From positions 4,403,991 through 4,467,990 of the forward strand of contig NC_088297.1 of NCBI RefSeq assembly GCF_032854445.1: 64,000 nt of DNA. The letters run 5' to 3'. The position numbers and the translations under genes were made by a program. This DNA is from Liolophura sinensis (lineage: Eukaryota; Mollusca; Polyplacophora; Chitonida; Chitonidae). This document shows positions 37,898 to 49,549 of the stretch, piece after piece; within the stretch, counting starts at the first letter, position 1; the number at the start of each line of letters is the position of its first letter. The notes beneath the pieces are model-generated. The model ran no database searches. It was not told the origin of the DNA and saw only the letters and a program-made list of their open reading frames with translations.

Positions 37898-39021
37898 GGC
37901 TGATATTGATTTCATCTTTATAAATTAGCTCACCTGTTATATATTTTAATGGACAATAACTAACTGTGTTATAGGAGGGGGAAAAAATAAAAAGTTTTGT
38001 CTAATTAATTAACAACAAACAGCTGTTTTAAGTATTTTTATATATATAAAAAAAAATTCACATCAATATCAGTATGATTTGTCAGTTGTCAAAAACTTAC
38101 ACAAGCATGCAGGCGAAGGCTTAAAACCAAAATATTTTTGGGGGCTAGAAATGGACAATTAATAATCATCGCTTGATAATTCAGTGATCTAGAGAAAAGG
38201 GTAATGAAAACAAACAATCACTGTGCAGTGACCTATGTGATACATCTATGGCATGGATGCTTACTCATAAATAAGACCCCAGGACGTCTTGGCACTACTT
38301 GTCATCACACTGGAAATTAAATCCCACATCTGGCTTTCCTAAATCCAGTCTTACAATGGCTGATGAACAGGGTGAGTCTGAGAGATTACTGCATACATGT
38401 AAGTTTAATACTTCAGTCACGCAAAAATGTATGTTTGGATCTCTGAGCAATAAGAATTCGAACTGTACAACTAAACAGCAAGTGCGGCCACAACAATTGC
38501 TATTATTCCCCCTGTTTGAAATAGAATACTTCCCCCTACCTCATGAAAAGGAAATTATACTTTAAAAAAACTAAAAGAATATCATGGAAGCAAAGACTCT
38601 CGGAAAAAACAAAAAATTAAACCATTTGAAAAAAAAAAAGGGAAAAACTAAAAACAAACAAATTCTTCAAACACAGTAAAGAAATCTATGAACTTATTTC
38701 ATGGAACAGGAAAGCAGAATGAAATTTGATTCAAATCCACCTAAGTTATTAAAGTGTGCTTGTAAACTTAAAGTCAAATGCAGATGTAATAATTAACTAA
38801 TGAACAGCGGCAAACAGAAGAGGATTTGAACTCAAGTATACACTATTCTGTTGAATTCTTTTATGATGTCCGTATGTGACATTTTGAGCATCTCCATCAA
38901 TACACTTACAGCACTTTCAGTTCCACATCATATCTCCATCATTATGGGCTATACACTTTCATTATTGAAAGCTACAACAAAGAAGCTTCAAGTACATGTA
39001 GCAGCCCAGCAAGGGTATAGT

Positions 39022-39140
39022 ACATTTATTCATTTATCTGTTTAGTGCTTTATGCTGTCAAATGAATATTTCACTTACACGATGGCGACAAAAATGATGG
39101 CGGGAGGAAATGTAGAAGATTTCCACAACCATTTGCAAGT
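39022..39140 (-). mobile_element. SINE family A, 3' fragment
   Basis: TTTATTCATTTATCTG tail, AATATTTCACTTACACGATG and GGCGGGAGGAAATG; 5' truncated and diverged. Confidence 0.55.
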
Positions 39141-40056
39141 AGGGGGTACAGTTTAGTGTTACTATCAAAGGCCCATACTAATCAGACTAAAGGAAGCAGC
39201 ACTTCAAAGAATGGGGAAGGGGTCGCTGAGAGCATTCTCCATGTGTTTGATGTCGTTTTAATTTACCACAATGTGACTTGCAATCAATGAGACTAGTACT
39301 AAATATCACTTGTTTCACAAAGCCAACAGTGCACCCAATGAACACTGTCAGATTTCAGATGGGTTGACAGGATGCTGACAGTCAATAGAACCAGAAAATG
39401 AATACCATTTCTCATAATGACAAAAACAGCTGGAAAAAAACTGGTTGTTGAGTCTAAGTTATGACCATCCTTGTTTGTTTGTGTGATGTAACCAAACACA
39501 TTGTTTCTTTTCTGAAGACAATGGCCTATCCTTATTTTTAACTTTAAGAGTTCCATGTCACCCAGTACACGTTTTGTGGAAAATCCTTTCAGCACATTTA
39601 TCATAAGGGTTCTTATGGACAGTGATGAAGGCTGAATGCAACATTTTTACATTGTATGTAATTACAACTCAATACAATTGACTTGACATGCAACTTTGTA
39701 CAAATAACACATCAATTATCTTTTTGTAGCCTGCTTCATGTACTTTTTTAAAATGCACAACTTTGAGTTTGAGTGGGTGATGATAGTTGAAAGATGCAAA
39801 TATATCAAACACTTGATCATATGACACATTGGATCTATGTACACTATGCCTTATGAGGTCACAACACCACACGCGTTACACTGTTAGGGCATAATACATG
39901 CTGACCACGTGATGAAACAATTTACTTGGCACAGACACGTGCGATTTGTAACAAAATCGCAACCAGGCCAAGACGACAAAGGGTTCACAGGGGTAACGAG
40001 GCTTTGAAGCAGTCGGACATGTCGAGCATGAGAAAAAATGACGAGAAGAAACCTAC

Positions 40057-40122
40057 CTTTGCGATTGTAAAACTGCAGAACAACAGGACGGCCAACACTA
40101 TGGCGCTAAACTTCCCAACCAT
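40057..40122 (-). CDS. RECK: First coding exon: signal peptide of a secreted protein (RECK-like gene candidate)
   Basis: Seen: on the minus strand an ATG in a near-ideal context (gtgccATGG) opens 22 codons with a basic residue and a hydrophobic core (VGKFSAIVLAVLLFCS) ending in TIAK, directly followed by a good splice donor (AAG|GTAGGT). This is a textbook cleavable signal peptide encoded by its own exon, ending in phase 0. About 200 bases upstream (40,123-40,330 on the plus strand) would be 5' leader or promoter; no TATA box is evident. Inference: the product enters the secretory pathway, and downstream exons should lie at lower coordinates on the same strand, where small cysteine-rich exon candidates are found. 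The RECK assignment depends on those exons; the signal peptide alone fits any secreted protein. Confidence 0.62.
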
Positions 40123-40560
40123 GGCACCTCTGTCTCTCTGTCAATGATTGTTATTGTTGTGGTAAATACTCCGAAATCTGTAAAAGAATGGAGATAGACA
40201 ACACTCTCCCGAAAAAACGATCACTTCTCTCCAGTCTGTACAACCTACATGTATCACAGCCTCGTTTTGGTTCTCTGTAAATTACTCCGCCAAGCCGAAT
40301 TACGGATCGGAAGGATTATGTCAACCAAATGCTAAAATACCCAGAGAAAAAGTTATTTGTTTTACCGGCTCGTCTGTTAAGGCTTCCTTCGATGTGTAAC
40401 CGATCAAATGTAGAGGTAATATGGCCCACAGCAGGATACAGTGCAAACATAAACAGGCAATTCTTAGAGATTGGTCCTACGTCATATCCGGAGTTATTTT
40501 TAGAATTCATGGGATCCCTGAATTTTCACTTGACACATTGGGGTTTCCCACACAGTTTTA
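40123..40560 (-). promoter_or_regulatory. 5' leader and probable promoter region of the left (minus-strand) gene
   Basis: This lies immediately upstream of the signal-peptide start and inside the CpG-rich block. On the minus strand an AG preceded by cttttac (near 40,180) could be an acceptor within the 5' leader. I see no TATA box or other recognisable core motif. The assignment is by position only. Confidence 0.3.
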
Positions 40561-41404
40561 ATCCATTTTGATCAGAATAAACATGATTGTTGAATCTTAG
40601 CGCAAAGAAAAATCGATCGACTTGGATCCTCAGATATAGGAACACCCCAATGTCGCTTTCTAACGCTAAACATCTTTTGCTGATGACAAATGTGACTGTT
40701 ACTGACTTTTGTTGACACCCGCCTCAACCTACCACAGCACAATTATCTTCGTCACACTTTGTCATCTGAATTTCAGACTTTTTAAAAATGTAGCTAACGA
40801 ATTTACTTTACTGGTATGCCTATACTTCATTTTATTTATTTTTGCAACGCCATCTTCAGTTTATGAATATACACTTCACAAAGTACACTTAATTGCTTCA
40901 TCGTTCATGTACGTTAGTTACGTGTAGGTCTCCTTATTTCAGTAAATTAAGGATCATAATGGATAGGATTTCGCGAAGTGGCATCCCATTATTAAGGTAC
41001 AGCACGTAATGTATACGTTATTTAGGAAATTCCTGCAATTAATGCATAAACACTCATGGAGCGGCCGATCACCGGAATTTACCGGCATTCCGACATTATG
41101 TGTCTTTATATGTACGTATCAAGTGTTGGTAAAGAATTGGTAAAATTCCTATAAACGAGTCATATGGCGCTTAGGTCAGCGAAACAATATTGCGAAATTC
41201 ATGTATATATACAGTACCGTGGGAAAGACCGACGTGCCTTAATATAACTTTGTACATTAATTAATTATTTCATTTCAAATTTATATCTAATAGGTAGCAA
41301 GACATACATGATATAATTAGGTCCAAACAGGGCACATTCTTTTGTCCTATTCTGTAATACACCGCTGTTTCTATGTAGCTGTGGTCGTAAAGCAAATAGT
41401 AATT

Positions 41405-41525
41405 CAGGTGTGTCATCAACCTGCGGGTGGTCTCCTCCCACCATAATGCTGGCAACCGTCGTATAAGTGAGATTTTCTTGAGTACGGCATAAAAACTAAT
41501 CGAATAAGTAAGTAAATAAATAAAT
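41405..41525 (+). mobile_element. SINE family A, 5'-truncated
   Basis: CATCAACCTGCGGGTGGTC, CCTCCCACCATAATGCTGGC, CTTGAGTACGGCATAAAAAC and an AAATAAAT tail. Confidence 0.75.
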
Positions 41526-41968
41526 TTAGAAACACTTACTGCGGCGTTAACAGCAGAGAATGGTGTGTTTTTACACTGCTGTGATCCAACATGTGTACAT
41601 CAATTATTGTTTGATTAATCCCATAAATCTTGTAAGTCCGTTTATAATATAACACAATGACGATCCATTTTTTTCTGTTTTAAAAGAAAAGGAAAAAAGT
41701 ACACTGACCAATGAACTCACTTTATCTGAATGTGCGGGACATGAAAATAAATTTGCCTTGTTTAATGTACATTCATTTTGGGTGGAATTTTCCCACCAAA
41801 AGGTTAAGTTAAACACAGGTCTTTTTCTTGAACGCTTTATATATATGTTTGTACCACTCGCTGCCAAAATGTGTAAGTCAAAGATTTTAACCGATTTCCT
41901 GAGATTATTACAAGCTGTGTACGGAAAGAGGTTTAGTATAACAGTATTAGGCGATATATCCGTATACA

Positions 41969-42299
41969 TGTATGTATGTATGCTCGGGGTTTAACGTCGT
42001 ACTTAGCAATTTTTCAGTCATATGACGTCGAGGGGTCATTGGGTATTTGTACATATATTGTGTCTTCGTGTGGTAGGGCGAGTCCGTCACCGAAAACACC
42101 AGACATGACACCTCACCCAGTCACATCATACTGATACCCGGCCAACCAGTCCTGTTTTCTTACTCTGACCTCTCAGGGCTGAGCGCCAAGCGAGGCAGCA
42201 ACAAGTACCATTTTTAATGTCTTTGGTATGGCCCGATCCGGGTTTGGCCTCTGGCCTCCCGAGGCGAACTCAAGAACCATCAAGCCATCAAAGCGGTCC
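41969..42299 (-). mobile_element. SINE family B copy 3
   Basis: GCTCGGGGTTTAACGTCGTA at the left, CCCAGTCACATCATACTGAT inside and a tRNA-like head (TGGCTTGATGGTT in reverse) at the right. Confidence 0.72.
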
Positions 42300-43329
42300 G
42301 ATACATGAAAAGGTACCACAAAATAAGGAGCTTAGTGTCAAGGGCAATGGAGAAAGATTTGATCATTTTTAAGGCATAAACTATATTTCTTCCATTTTAT
42401 GCAATTTTTCCATCAGTGGTCGGGAATGTTCGGAAATGACGTTTTCGACGAACATGCTTGGAAAGCGGTACCAGCATAGCCTGCCCAATTCGGGCGCTCC
42501 CATCAACAAAACTGTTGACAGCTATTACCGTTGACGTCACTCTAACAAGTTACTTAATTGTGGGACCTTACGAAAACATACTGAAAATTAAAACCATTCA
42601 ACGTCAATTTAATTCAAAACGATATCAGTAGGACTGACACTTGGTCACGAGTCTATCTGATAACCTCTAAATCTCGCTCTAAAGCGTGAAGTCGCCTCAC
42701 ATGACTGATATGCCCATTTTTATGCACCTCAAGAAGAAAGCTGGAGATCATTTTTGTACTTTTGTCTCTTACACCACGTTTTTAACTCCAAATTGTGGAC
42801 TGTCGGCGAATTGCATGTACAGTCTAAATGGCTGACATGGATTGCGGAAATTATGTGGCTGACACGGAAAGTCACAAATTCGAAACCCGGAGGTATCAAC
42901 CAATTACTTTGTGCTCTAGAATCGCTAATATGCTCAAAAGGTATCCCCATTGTAAATCTACACTGACAAGTATATACATTTTGTAAATCCTGCTCGAATT
43001 ACTTTCATTTCTTTGACCATTTTATTGGATTGCCTTTGAACGCCAGGCTTCTAACAAAATTTTTTACTTATATTATGGTATTGTAGTCAGTTTTATGAGT
43101 CGAGAAAGAAAGAGGAGTGCCAGCGATAAAATCACCGACTACAGACTACCGACTGATGAACGTTCAGACTTGTAACTTACAGATAGGCATATCATATCAT
43201 AATGGTGAAAAGCAATTGGTCTTCACGCGCTTTGTCTACCGAAAAATGCAAGTGTAGTTTTTTAAAGCTGTGTGGAATTATTTATGTAGGATCTTAGGAT
43301 TTTAGCTCACATTATTCCGTCAAATAATG

Positions 43330-43410
43330 AATCGTTAAATGGAATGTCGAATCGTGAATACGAAATAACTAATTGTGAATTCAAAATAACGAATGGTGAA
43401 TTCGAACTCA
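43330..43410. repeat. About 23-bp short degenerate repeat
   Basis: Three to four variants of AATAACGAATGGTGAATTCG. Confidence 0.6.
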
Positions 43411-43485
43411 GAACTGAATTGTTCATTCAAACGATTGATTTTCAAACTACAAGTAACAAATTTTAATACATTTTTTTTTATACAG

Positions 43486-43611
43486 GCTAGAACATCATCG
43501 ACTCGGACAACACAATATCACTATATGTTGGCAAAGCACGTAAAGTCGTTTTCCAGCAGCACAGTAGGAAGATCTACAAGTGGTGAATCAGAAAATAAAG
43601 ATCTTTCATAG
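43486..43611 (+). CDS. Orphan terminal-exon candidate
   Basis: Seen: a strong acceptor (attttttttttatacag|GC) followed by 41 codons and a TAG stop on the plus strand. It encodes a Ser/Thr-rich tail including RTSSTRTTQYHYMLAKHVKS and SFSSSTVGRSTSGESENKDL. The pyrimidine tract is close to ideal and the composition is coding-like. No convincing upstream partner exon was found in 40.6-43.4 kb, and no clear AATAAA follows closely. It may belong to a small gene in the CpG-rich block or be a chance open frame. Confidence 0.3.
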   Translation, partial: ARTSSTRTTQYHYMLAKHVKSFSSSTVGRSTSGESENKDLS

Positions 43612-44474
43612 ACTATTGGGTACTAAAGGAAAATATTTCGACATCTTGCTTGAGTGCAAAGGTGTACATGTGTCGATTAACTCTAATACCAGTTGGTATC
43701 ACAGAAAAAAAAAACCTTTAAGAACTGCGTTATCTGGTACATCTTAATTTGGCACAACCTGTATCTCGCTTTCCCCCCGGGCTTTTGATTACAAATTTGA
43801 ACTCTTAAACAGTTACATCCGGGGAAATCCACATCTGGGTTTCCATCAGCACAATATTTCGGTCAAGTCACTGGCAACCATGTCAAGTATGACTGACAAG
43901 TGTACGTTATACTCTCCCTAACAAAGCCACGAATCCAGGAGAAGAAAAAAAACGACATATGCTGTAATCCATGAAAATTCGGTCACTTATTGTAAAGGTC
44001 ATTTCAACTTCTAGCTATCAAAAAGTTACGAGACTTCATTTTGACTATGTTGTAAGACGGGTCGGAAATTAGGGGTCACGTGATCACCCTTTCGTGTTTA
44101 AACCAAAATGGCCGCCCATTGTTAAAGTATTGGGGAAAAGGTCCATTTTTGCTACTTCGCTAGCAAATAGTAAGGTTTAGTTGTACAAAATAACGTCACG
44201 AAAGCTCTGTAGAAATACTTAGACTATTTGGAAAGTTAAAAATTACACAAATCCAACAGATACAAGATTATTGACACCGATTCAAAAATAGGCATTTTCT
44301 TATGCAATAACGTAGGGAGGACAGTTTTCTTCATCCACGCCGTTTGTTACTAAATAGATCACGTGGTCTCTAGATTCTGATCCGTCTTGATTCATAACAA
44401 CTTAACTGTTAAGCGATATCTGTAAATCTTAATTTAGTATGATGTTATATTTCATTTCTGGAGAGTATGTTATC

Positions 44475-44722
44475 TTATTGATTTGATTTATTTGATTGGT
44501 GTTTTGCGCAGTATACTCAAGAATATTTTACTTATATACATGTACGACGACGGCCAGCATTATTATATAGGAGGAAACCGAACAGAGCTCAGGAGGAAGC
44601 TACAACCTTCCGCAGGTTGCTGGCAGACCTGGCAGAATAGGAAGCCAGCGACGTCATTGGTGAGAGGTTCCTGGGTCATTGCAACGCGCCCGCGCGTTAA
44701 AGACTTCGGCCATGGAGGTCCT
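44475..44722 (-). mobile_element. tRNA-derived SINE, family A, near full length
   Basis: Reverse-oriented tail, central domain and a partly deleted tRNA head ending GCCATGGAGGTCC. Confidence 0.75.
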
Positions 44723-45429
44723 TAGAGTCCTATTGTGTCCGAAAATGTAACCGTTGTATGATAGCTGTAAAGCTTAATTCCGCATAAAGGCCTATATTCA
44801 CACGGTCATTTTTCTTTTTTGGGGAGCATGTGTCTTATTTTCCATCAGCACCCTACAGGGACTTTCCGAAATGCGGCGTGATACAAGTGAATCATGACAT
44901 GCGCAAGCCCAGACGTTTCCAGCCTTGCACTCTCTCTATACCCCTAGCGTTAATAAATGCATGCATATCTCTTTGCAGTCAAAACCAATCACTGACCCCT
45001 TGCTTGCTCTAGAGAGCTTCTGAAGCCCAAGGTATAGCCAAGATATTTGGACGTGCCACAAGTTACTCCCTTAAAACGCAAATGCTAAACTGTCAACATT
45101 TTCTATATAAGTACCCATGTTAAAATGATTCAACTTGTTAGCTGATTTTGTGATACATGTTAAAAATTGTTACGTTACGTAATGATTATTTGCGGGACGT
45201 AACACAATGAGTACACGATTTTTAACATTTATACTGAGGAACACAGCACGTAAAATAAAATAATAATATAAATAGTAACAAGGCATAAACATTTCTAATC
45301 ATTTGGTAAAGTGTTAAATTTGTAACACGTTACAAAGTGTTAAGTTTGCATTATACATGCTTTTCCACCTCCATGGCACCGTGCCAAAAAGTTGAATATA
45401 TGTTTCGGTTTTTATTTGATTTTTTTTGT

Positions 45430-45508
45430 ATTTTTTTCCATTTATTGGTGTTTTATGTCGTATGTACTTAAGCTAGAATGTTTCATTTATACGATGACGG
45501 CCACGGGA
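45430..45508 (-). mobile_element. SINE family A remnant
   Basis: CATTTATTGGTGTTTTATGT, GTTTCATTTATACGATGACG and GGCCACGGGA; short fragment. Confidence 0.45.
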
Positions 45509-46465
45509 GTGTATATATAATGTTGAAGAAACACATTTAATGAACAGAAACAGTAAATTCCAAGAAGGAAACACTTATCGAAAATATTCTGTTCTCTATG
45601 ATTCCAGCCATTCGGATTCCTTGAATGTATTTGTTATTCTGTACAATCCGCACGTGCACGTAACAAGGACATCACGTGGTGTATCTAATCTCACGGCTAG
45701 CTGCAGGTTCCCTGTTTTCTTTTCCCTGTTTACCAATTTTTGTTTCCTCGTTAAGAAGAAAGATTACGATCGTTTTTTTTTTTCGTTCTTAATTCAAGTG
45801 AATCATTGTGTAAAGAGAATATTAAACCGTTACATACGCTATATATTCATAATTTCACCATGATCATGTATGAATAAATTTATAACTTCCGGTTTGTGAG
45901 TTGTTAATTTAATGTGACGCATGCACCTATTATACTGTGGAGCATTTTGATTGGTTAAACGGTATACATAATTCGACGTAATGGCGCGTGAGTGGTGATA
46001 CCGGTATCGAGTACTTATCCGTTTCCGTGTAAACAGTGAATAACCTTTCAGTTTTATGCCATATCGATATGTTGATTGACCAGACTCCTCCACATGTTTA
46101 ATTTATATACGAGATATCGACATTTATCAGCTTGTCGCGTGAACCTGTGTTGGCCAGTTTCCAATAATCACTCAGTGAATTCAACGTCGTTAGTAGCCAT
46201 TCTGTGAATGTATCAAAAGTGTATTAAAAATATCTCACTGAATCATGGCTATTATGAGATAGAATACACAAACTTTTCCTGGTTGTTGAGTTTTTGCGAC
46301 GTCGGAGTTAATATTATGTACCCATGTGAAATAAACTTTATTTTAACTTGAATTTATTTTAATTTTGACTGCAGTCCCCATCCTCAAGCATCGTTCAACA
46401 TTAACCCGGTCGGAAGATACTTTTCATTAGTACCCACCGGGATGTAAGTTTAAACCAAGTAAACT

Positions 46466-46540
46466 GATTTGATTGGTGTCTAACGCAGTTCGGGTGCTCA
46501 GGGATATTCCGCATGTACAACGGCCTTCAAGTTTATGGGC
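46466..46540 (-). mobile_element. Diverged SINE tail fragment
   Basis: TTGATTGGTGTCTAACGCAG ... GGGATATTCCGCATGTACAA aligns with the 3' part of family A with many substitutions. Confidence 0.4.
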
Positions 46541-47374
46541 GAACTGAACCTGAATTCTTTGACAAAACGAGCGCTCTTCATACCTGACTCGCCAAACCTC
46601 GCGGAACCAGCCGGAGCTGAAGATTTGAATATGGAAACGAGGGAAATCAATAAAACGCTGTAGCTGTCTAAGCATATTCTACCCTAGGTACAGAGACGGT
46701 GTTGAAGTTTCAATTTGAGACCGGAGACATGCGAAGATTTGCCATTTTACTAGCACTTACATCTTTTACAGACATTGTCTAGTTAACATGTAAGTGCAGT
46801 TAATTAAGAAGCCTGCTTCACGACTTGGATGGCGTTCACAATTTACACGTGTTGTACTTACTGTATTCTTGTCTAACATACTATAATTTCCCACTATTAT
46901 TAGTGAAAGCCCTCAAAATATCTCCCACTGTTGCTCATTTCCCTATACCTTACCATGTTATCTTTCACCTCGTCGTGTGCTTGCCACTATACTGCAAGTA
47001 TCTGGATGTGAGCGACCTACAGTGCGAATCTGGAGGTCACCGACCTTAATCCCCTAATCCCCGATAATCCTCAACAGAGTAAGTCAAAAAATCCCTTGTA
47101 TTCCGTCAAAGATTAACTGCAATACCTTGATAGAGATCACTGCCTAAGGGTTACTCTAATTCTAATTGTTTATTGTTTTTTCATCTACGTGTCTATGTAC
47201 TAATCTTATTGAGCGCAATTCAGCAGACACCGTGTTAGGAGTAAAAATCGTCCATAAAAACATGTTCAGACGTAGATGAAAGTAAAAAAATAACACTCTT
47301 GGTGATGAAAGTTACAATATTACTGTACCGGTACGTCATAAATAAACCTGAAAACACTTTTCTAATATCATTTA

Positions 47375-47490
47375 CCCCCGGGCTATGCTCGGTTTCCTCC
47401 CACCATAATGATGGTCACCGCCGTATAAATGAAATATTCTTAAATGCGGCGTAAAACAATCAAACCAATCAATTAAATAAATATATATAT
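47375..47490 (+). mobile_element. SINE family A, 5'-truncated
   Basis: CCCCCGGGCTATGCTCGGTT, CCTCCCACCATAATGATGGT and GTATAAATGAAATATTC, with an A-rich tail. Confidence 0.72.
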
Positions 47491-47712
47491 CAATTAAATT
47501 CTCAGATTGAGGCAAAAGGATTAAGTCCGTCATCCGCGAAAGTTTAGGTCAAATGTAGTCCTGAATTGATAACAATTCGACACAATATTCCACACTTAAT
47601 CGCCGCTTGTGATATACCTTTATGGTCTATATAGCAAAGCCGTGGTAAATAAATAAATGCCAGTCAAAAGTGATATGTATATCAATTTTCAGCTATTTCA
47701 CCATATGCTTTT

Positions 47713-48004
47713 CTCTGGTTCTCTCGGGGCCTCCGTGGCTCAGTCGGTTAGCGCGCTAGCGCAGCGTAATGACCCAGAAGCCTCTCACCAATGCGGTCGC
47801 TGTGAGTTCAAGTCCAACTCATGCTGGCTTACTCTCGGGCCGTAAGTGGGAAGGTCTGCCAGCAACCTGCAAATGGTCGTGGGTTTCCCCCGGGCTCTGC
47901 CCGGTTTCCACCCACCATAATGCTGGCCGCCGTCGTAAAAGTGAAATATTCTTGAGTACGGCGTAAAACACCAATCAAAACAAACAAACAAAACTCTGGA
48001 TCTC
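47713..48004 (+). mobile_element. Intact tRNA-derived SINE, family A, with target-site duplication
   Basis: Complete element at 47,726-47,993: head GGGGCCTCCGTGGCTCAGTC (A box TGGCTCAGTCGGTTAGCGCG), B box GTGAGTTCAAGTCC, full central domain and tail CACCAATCAAAACAAACAAA. It is flanked by an imperfect 11-bp direct repeat, CTCTGGTTCTC at 47,713 and CTCTGGATCTC at 47,994. This is the best reference copy in the window and could be mistaken for a tRNA-related gene. Confidence 0.9.
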
Positions 48005-48380
48005 CCCCCTCCCCCCCTCCACGTTTTTCTTTCGCATCCACAAACTTGACCTTTGTAGTACTTATTATGAGTGAATTAGTCCCGAGCAATTAAGTGCTAT
48101 AACATCAGTTTATTATTAAAAAAAACTCTTATGAAAAGTGGATATTTATGTGATTGTACATACTGGTAGTTTGATCTTCTTGAAGCGAACAAATAGGCCA
48201 AGGATTCTATATAATGGCCTAACGGCTGCTCATTATTTGTTATATTATGGTTTTTGATTGGCTGAATCATTAATTTATAACCAGCTGCGTGATTGTATGA
48301 TTCATTCACTCTGTTAATTTATCCAGGTAATTGATTTAGGGACACAAAGCGTATGACTTATTAAATTGATGGATTTGCAG

Positions 48381-48549
48381 CATTGGGCGGGTGGGGCAGC
48401 GGATCAAGGGGAATAATGCTGATGGCAAATCTGAACTTGCTCGAAAGGGGGGTAACTCAGCAGTAGGCGTTCTTAGAAACGGCGCGCGGGACAACCGAGA
48501 AATGGGTATCGAACTGGGCTGTAGTTCTGTCAACAGTTTTGGCGCAGTA
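48381..48549 (+). CDS. Possible 5' exon of a plus-strand gene
   Basis: Seen: a GC- and CpG-rich stretch, open in one frame, between an AG (gatggatttgcag|C) and a strong donor (GGCGCA|GTAAGT). Without the acceptor an ATG at 48,502 gives M-G-I-E-L-G-C-S-S-V-N-S-F-G-A, ending in phase 0. The exon at 57,981 can be entered in phase 0 through the AG of TAG, so the two are formally compatible, but intervening exons cannot be excluded. The minus strand is also open here, so coding is unproven. No family recognised. Confidence 0.3.
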
Positions 48550-48979
48550 AGTAAACATTTTAAAGTTCAACGACATATTTTAACAAAAACAACACATGAT
48601 ATAAGTGTACTGGCAAGATCTTGTTAAAGTTTTTGCAGATACTTAAACTTTGCTACTGTCCCGTTTATCAGAGAACCTGTCGGTGTAAGCGGATTCAACA
48701 ACAACGTGGTTGATAGGCAAGCGACAGCACAGACACAGTATGTCGTCAGCACTTTCTGACGTTACCGCCGAACAGTGACATTATTTACGGTGGAATTCTG
48801 CCTTGTAAAAACACTGATTTACCGGAGTATCTATCCTGTCCTCTGGTTACGTGACTTCCAAACAAAATTAAGGCTACATGCTTGTAGTTGATATAAGTTT
48901 TAGGTTAGTGCATGGCCGTCATTAGCTCTGACGGGCCGTCTCATCATCCAAAAGAATAACGACCCCGATGGCAATAAAA

Positions 48980-49549
48980 CTACCTGTCATATAACCATAC
49001 CCGCTGTCCCACATCAATGTTGGGGCGGATAAAAAGTGTCTGTCCATACCCATAGTTGACCGAAATGCCCATCTGGGTCAGATGTCCCCTTTTTCGATCA
49101 CCAGTAAATCCAACAGAGCTGAAAACCACATGGCCATCACTGCTAGGCACATAACACAACCACCATGTTGATCTTGTAAGTTCTTGATACCCTGCGTTAC
49201 CTTGCGAGAAAATCATTCGGTTAACCTCGGGTCCTTCCGAAATCAACAACAACAAACCCATGAAACATTGCCTCTTTACATCAGATGGACCCGAGAGCAA
49301 CCAAATGATTTTCTTGTGAGGTAACGCGGGGTATCGAGAACTTGTAAGATCAACATGGCGCTCATGTTATGTGCCTATCAGCGATGGCCATGTAGTTTTT
49401 GGCTCTGTTGGATTTACTGGCGATCAGAAGAGGGGACATCTGCTGGAGATGAGCAATTCGGACAACTATGTGGGCAGACAGGCATTTTTTATCCACCCCA
49501 ACATCGATGTGTGACGGACAGCATGCAAAGCGGGTTATATGACAGGTAG
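48980..49549. mobile_element. Foldback inverted repeat with an open frame in both arms
   Basis: Seen: arms at 48,980-49,234 and 49,287-49,549 are reverse complements apart from scattered substitutions and a few indels, separated by 52 bp. Outer ends are CTACCTGTCATATAAC and its complement. The minus strand of the left arm and the plus strand of the right arm encode related peptides around CYVPSSDGHVVFSSVGFTGD (CYVPISDGHVVFGSVGFTGD on the right). Sixty-four aligned codons contain no indel, with about 7 synonymous and 19 replacement differences. Each arm ends in ACAG|GTAG, so each could be a duplicated exon. No family recognised; the right copy has in-frame stops outside the core. Confidence 0.65.

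Larger units (their letters stand above)
31411..40056. other. First-intron-like DNA of the left gene
   Basis: Expected to contain the missing first-knot exon, which I could not find. 36,360-36,900 has AT-rich sequence with a 76-codon minus frame but no splice sites. 32,461-32,505 is C-rich. The remainder shows only scattered ACATGTA words and SINE remnants. Confidence 0.4.

Noticed and set aside
38450-38520. CC-x3-CC stretch on the minus strand as the missing first RECK knot
   Set aside because: Spacing is wrong, and the only usable acceptor puts the sequence in another frame.
39669-39872. Knot-1 exon with CC just after a start-like codon
   Set aside because: No acceptor lies between the upstream in-frame stop and the CC, and no C-x3-C follows.
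47726-47800. tRNA gene
   Set aside because: A and B boxes are present but no cloverleaf or acceptor stem closes, and the sequence continues into a SINE core with many copies in the window.
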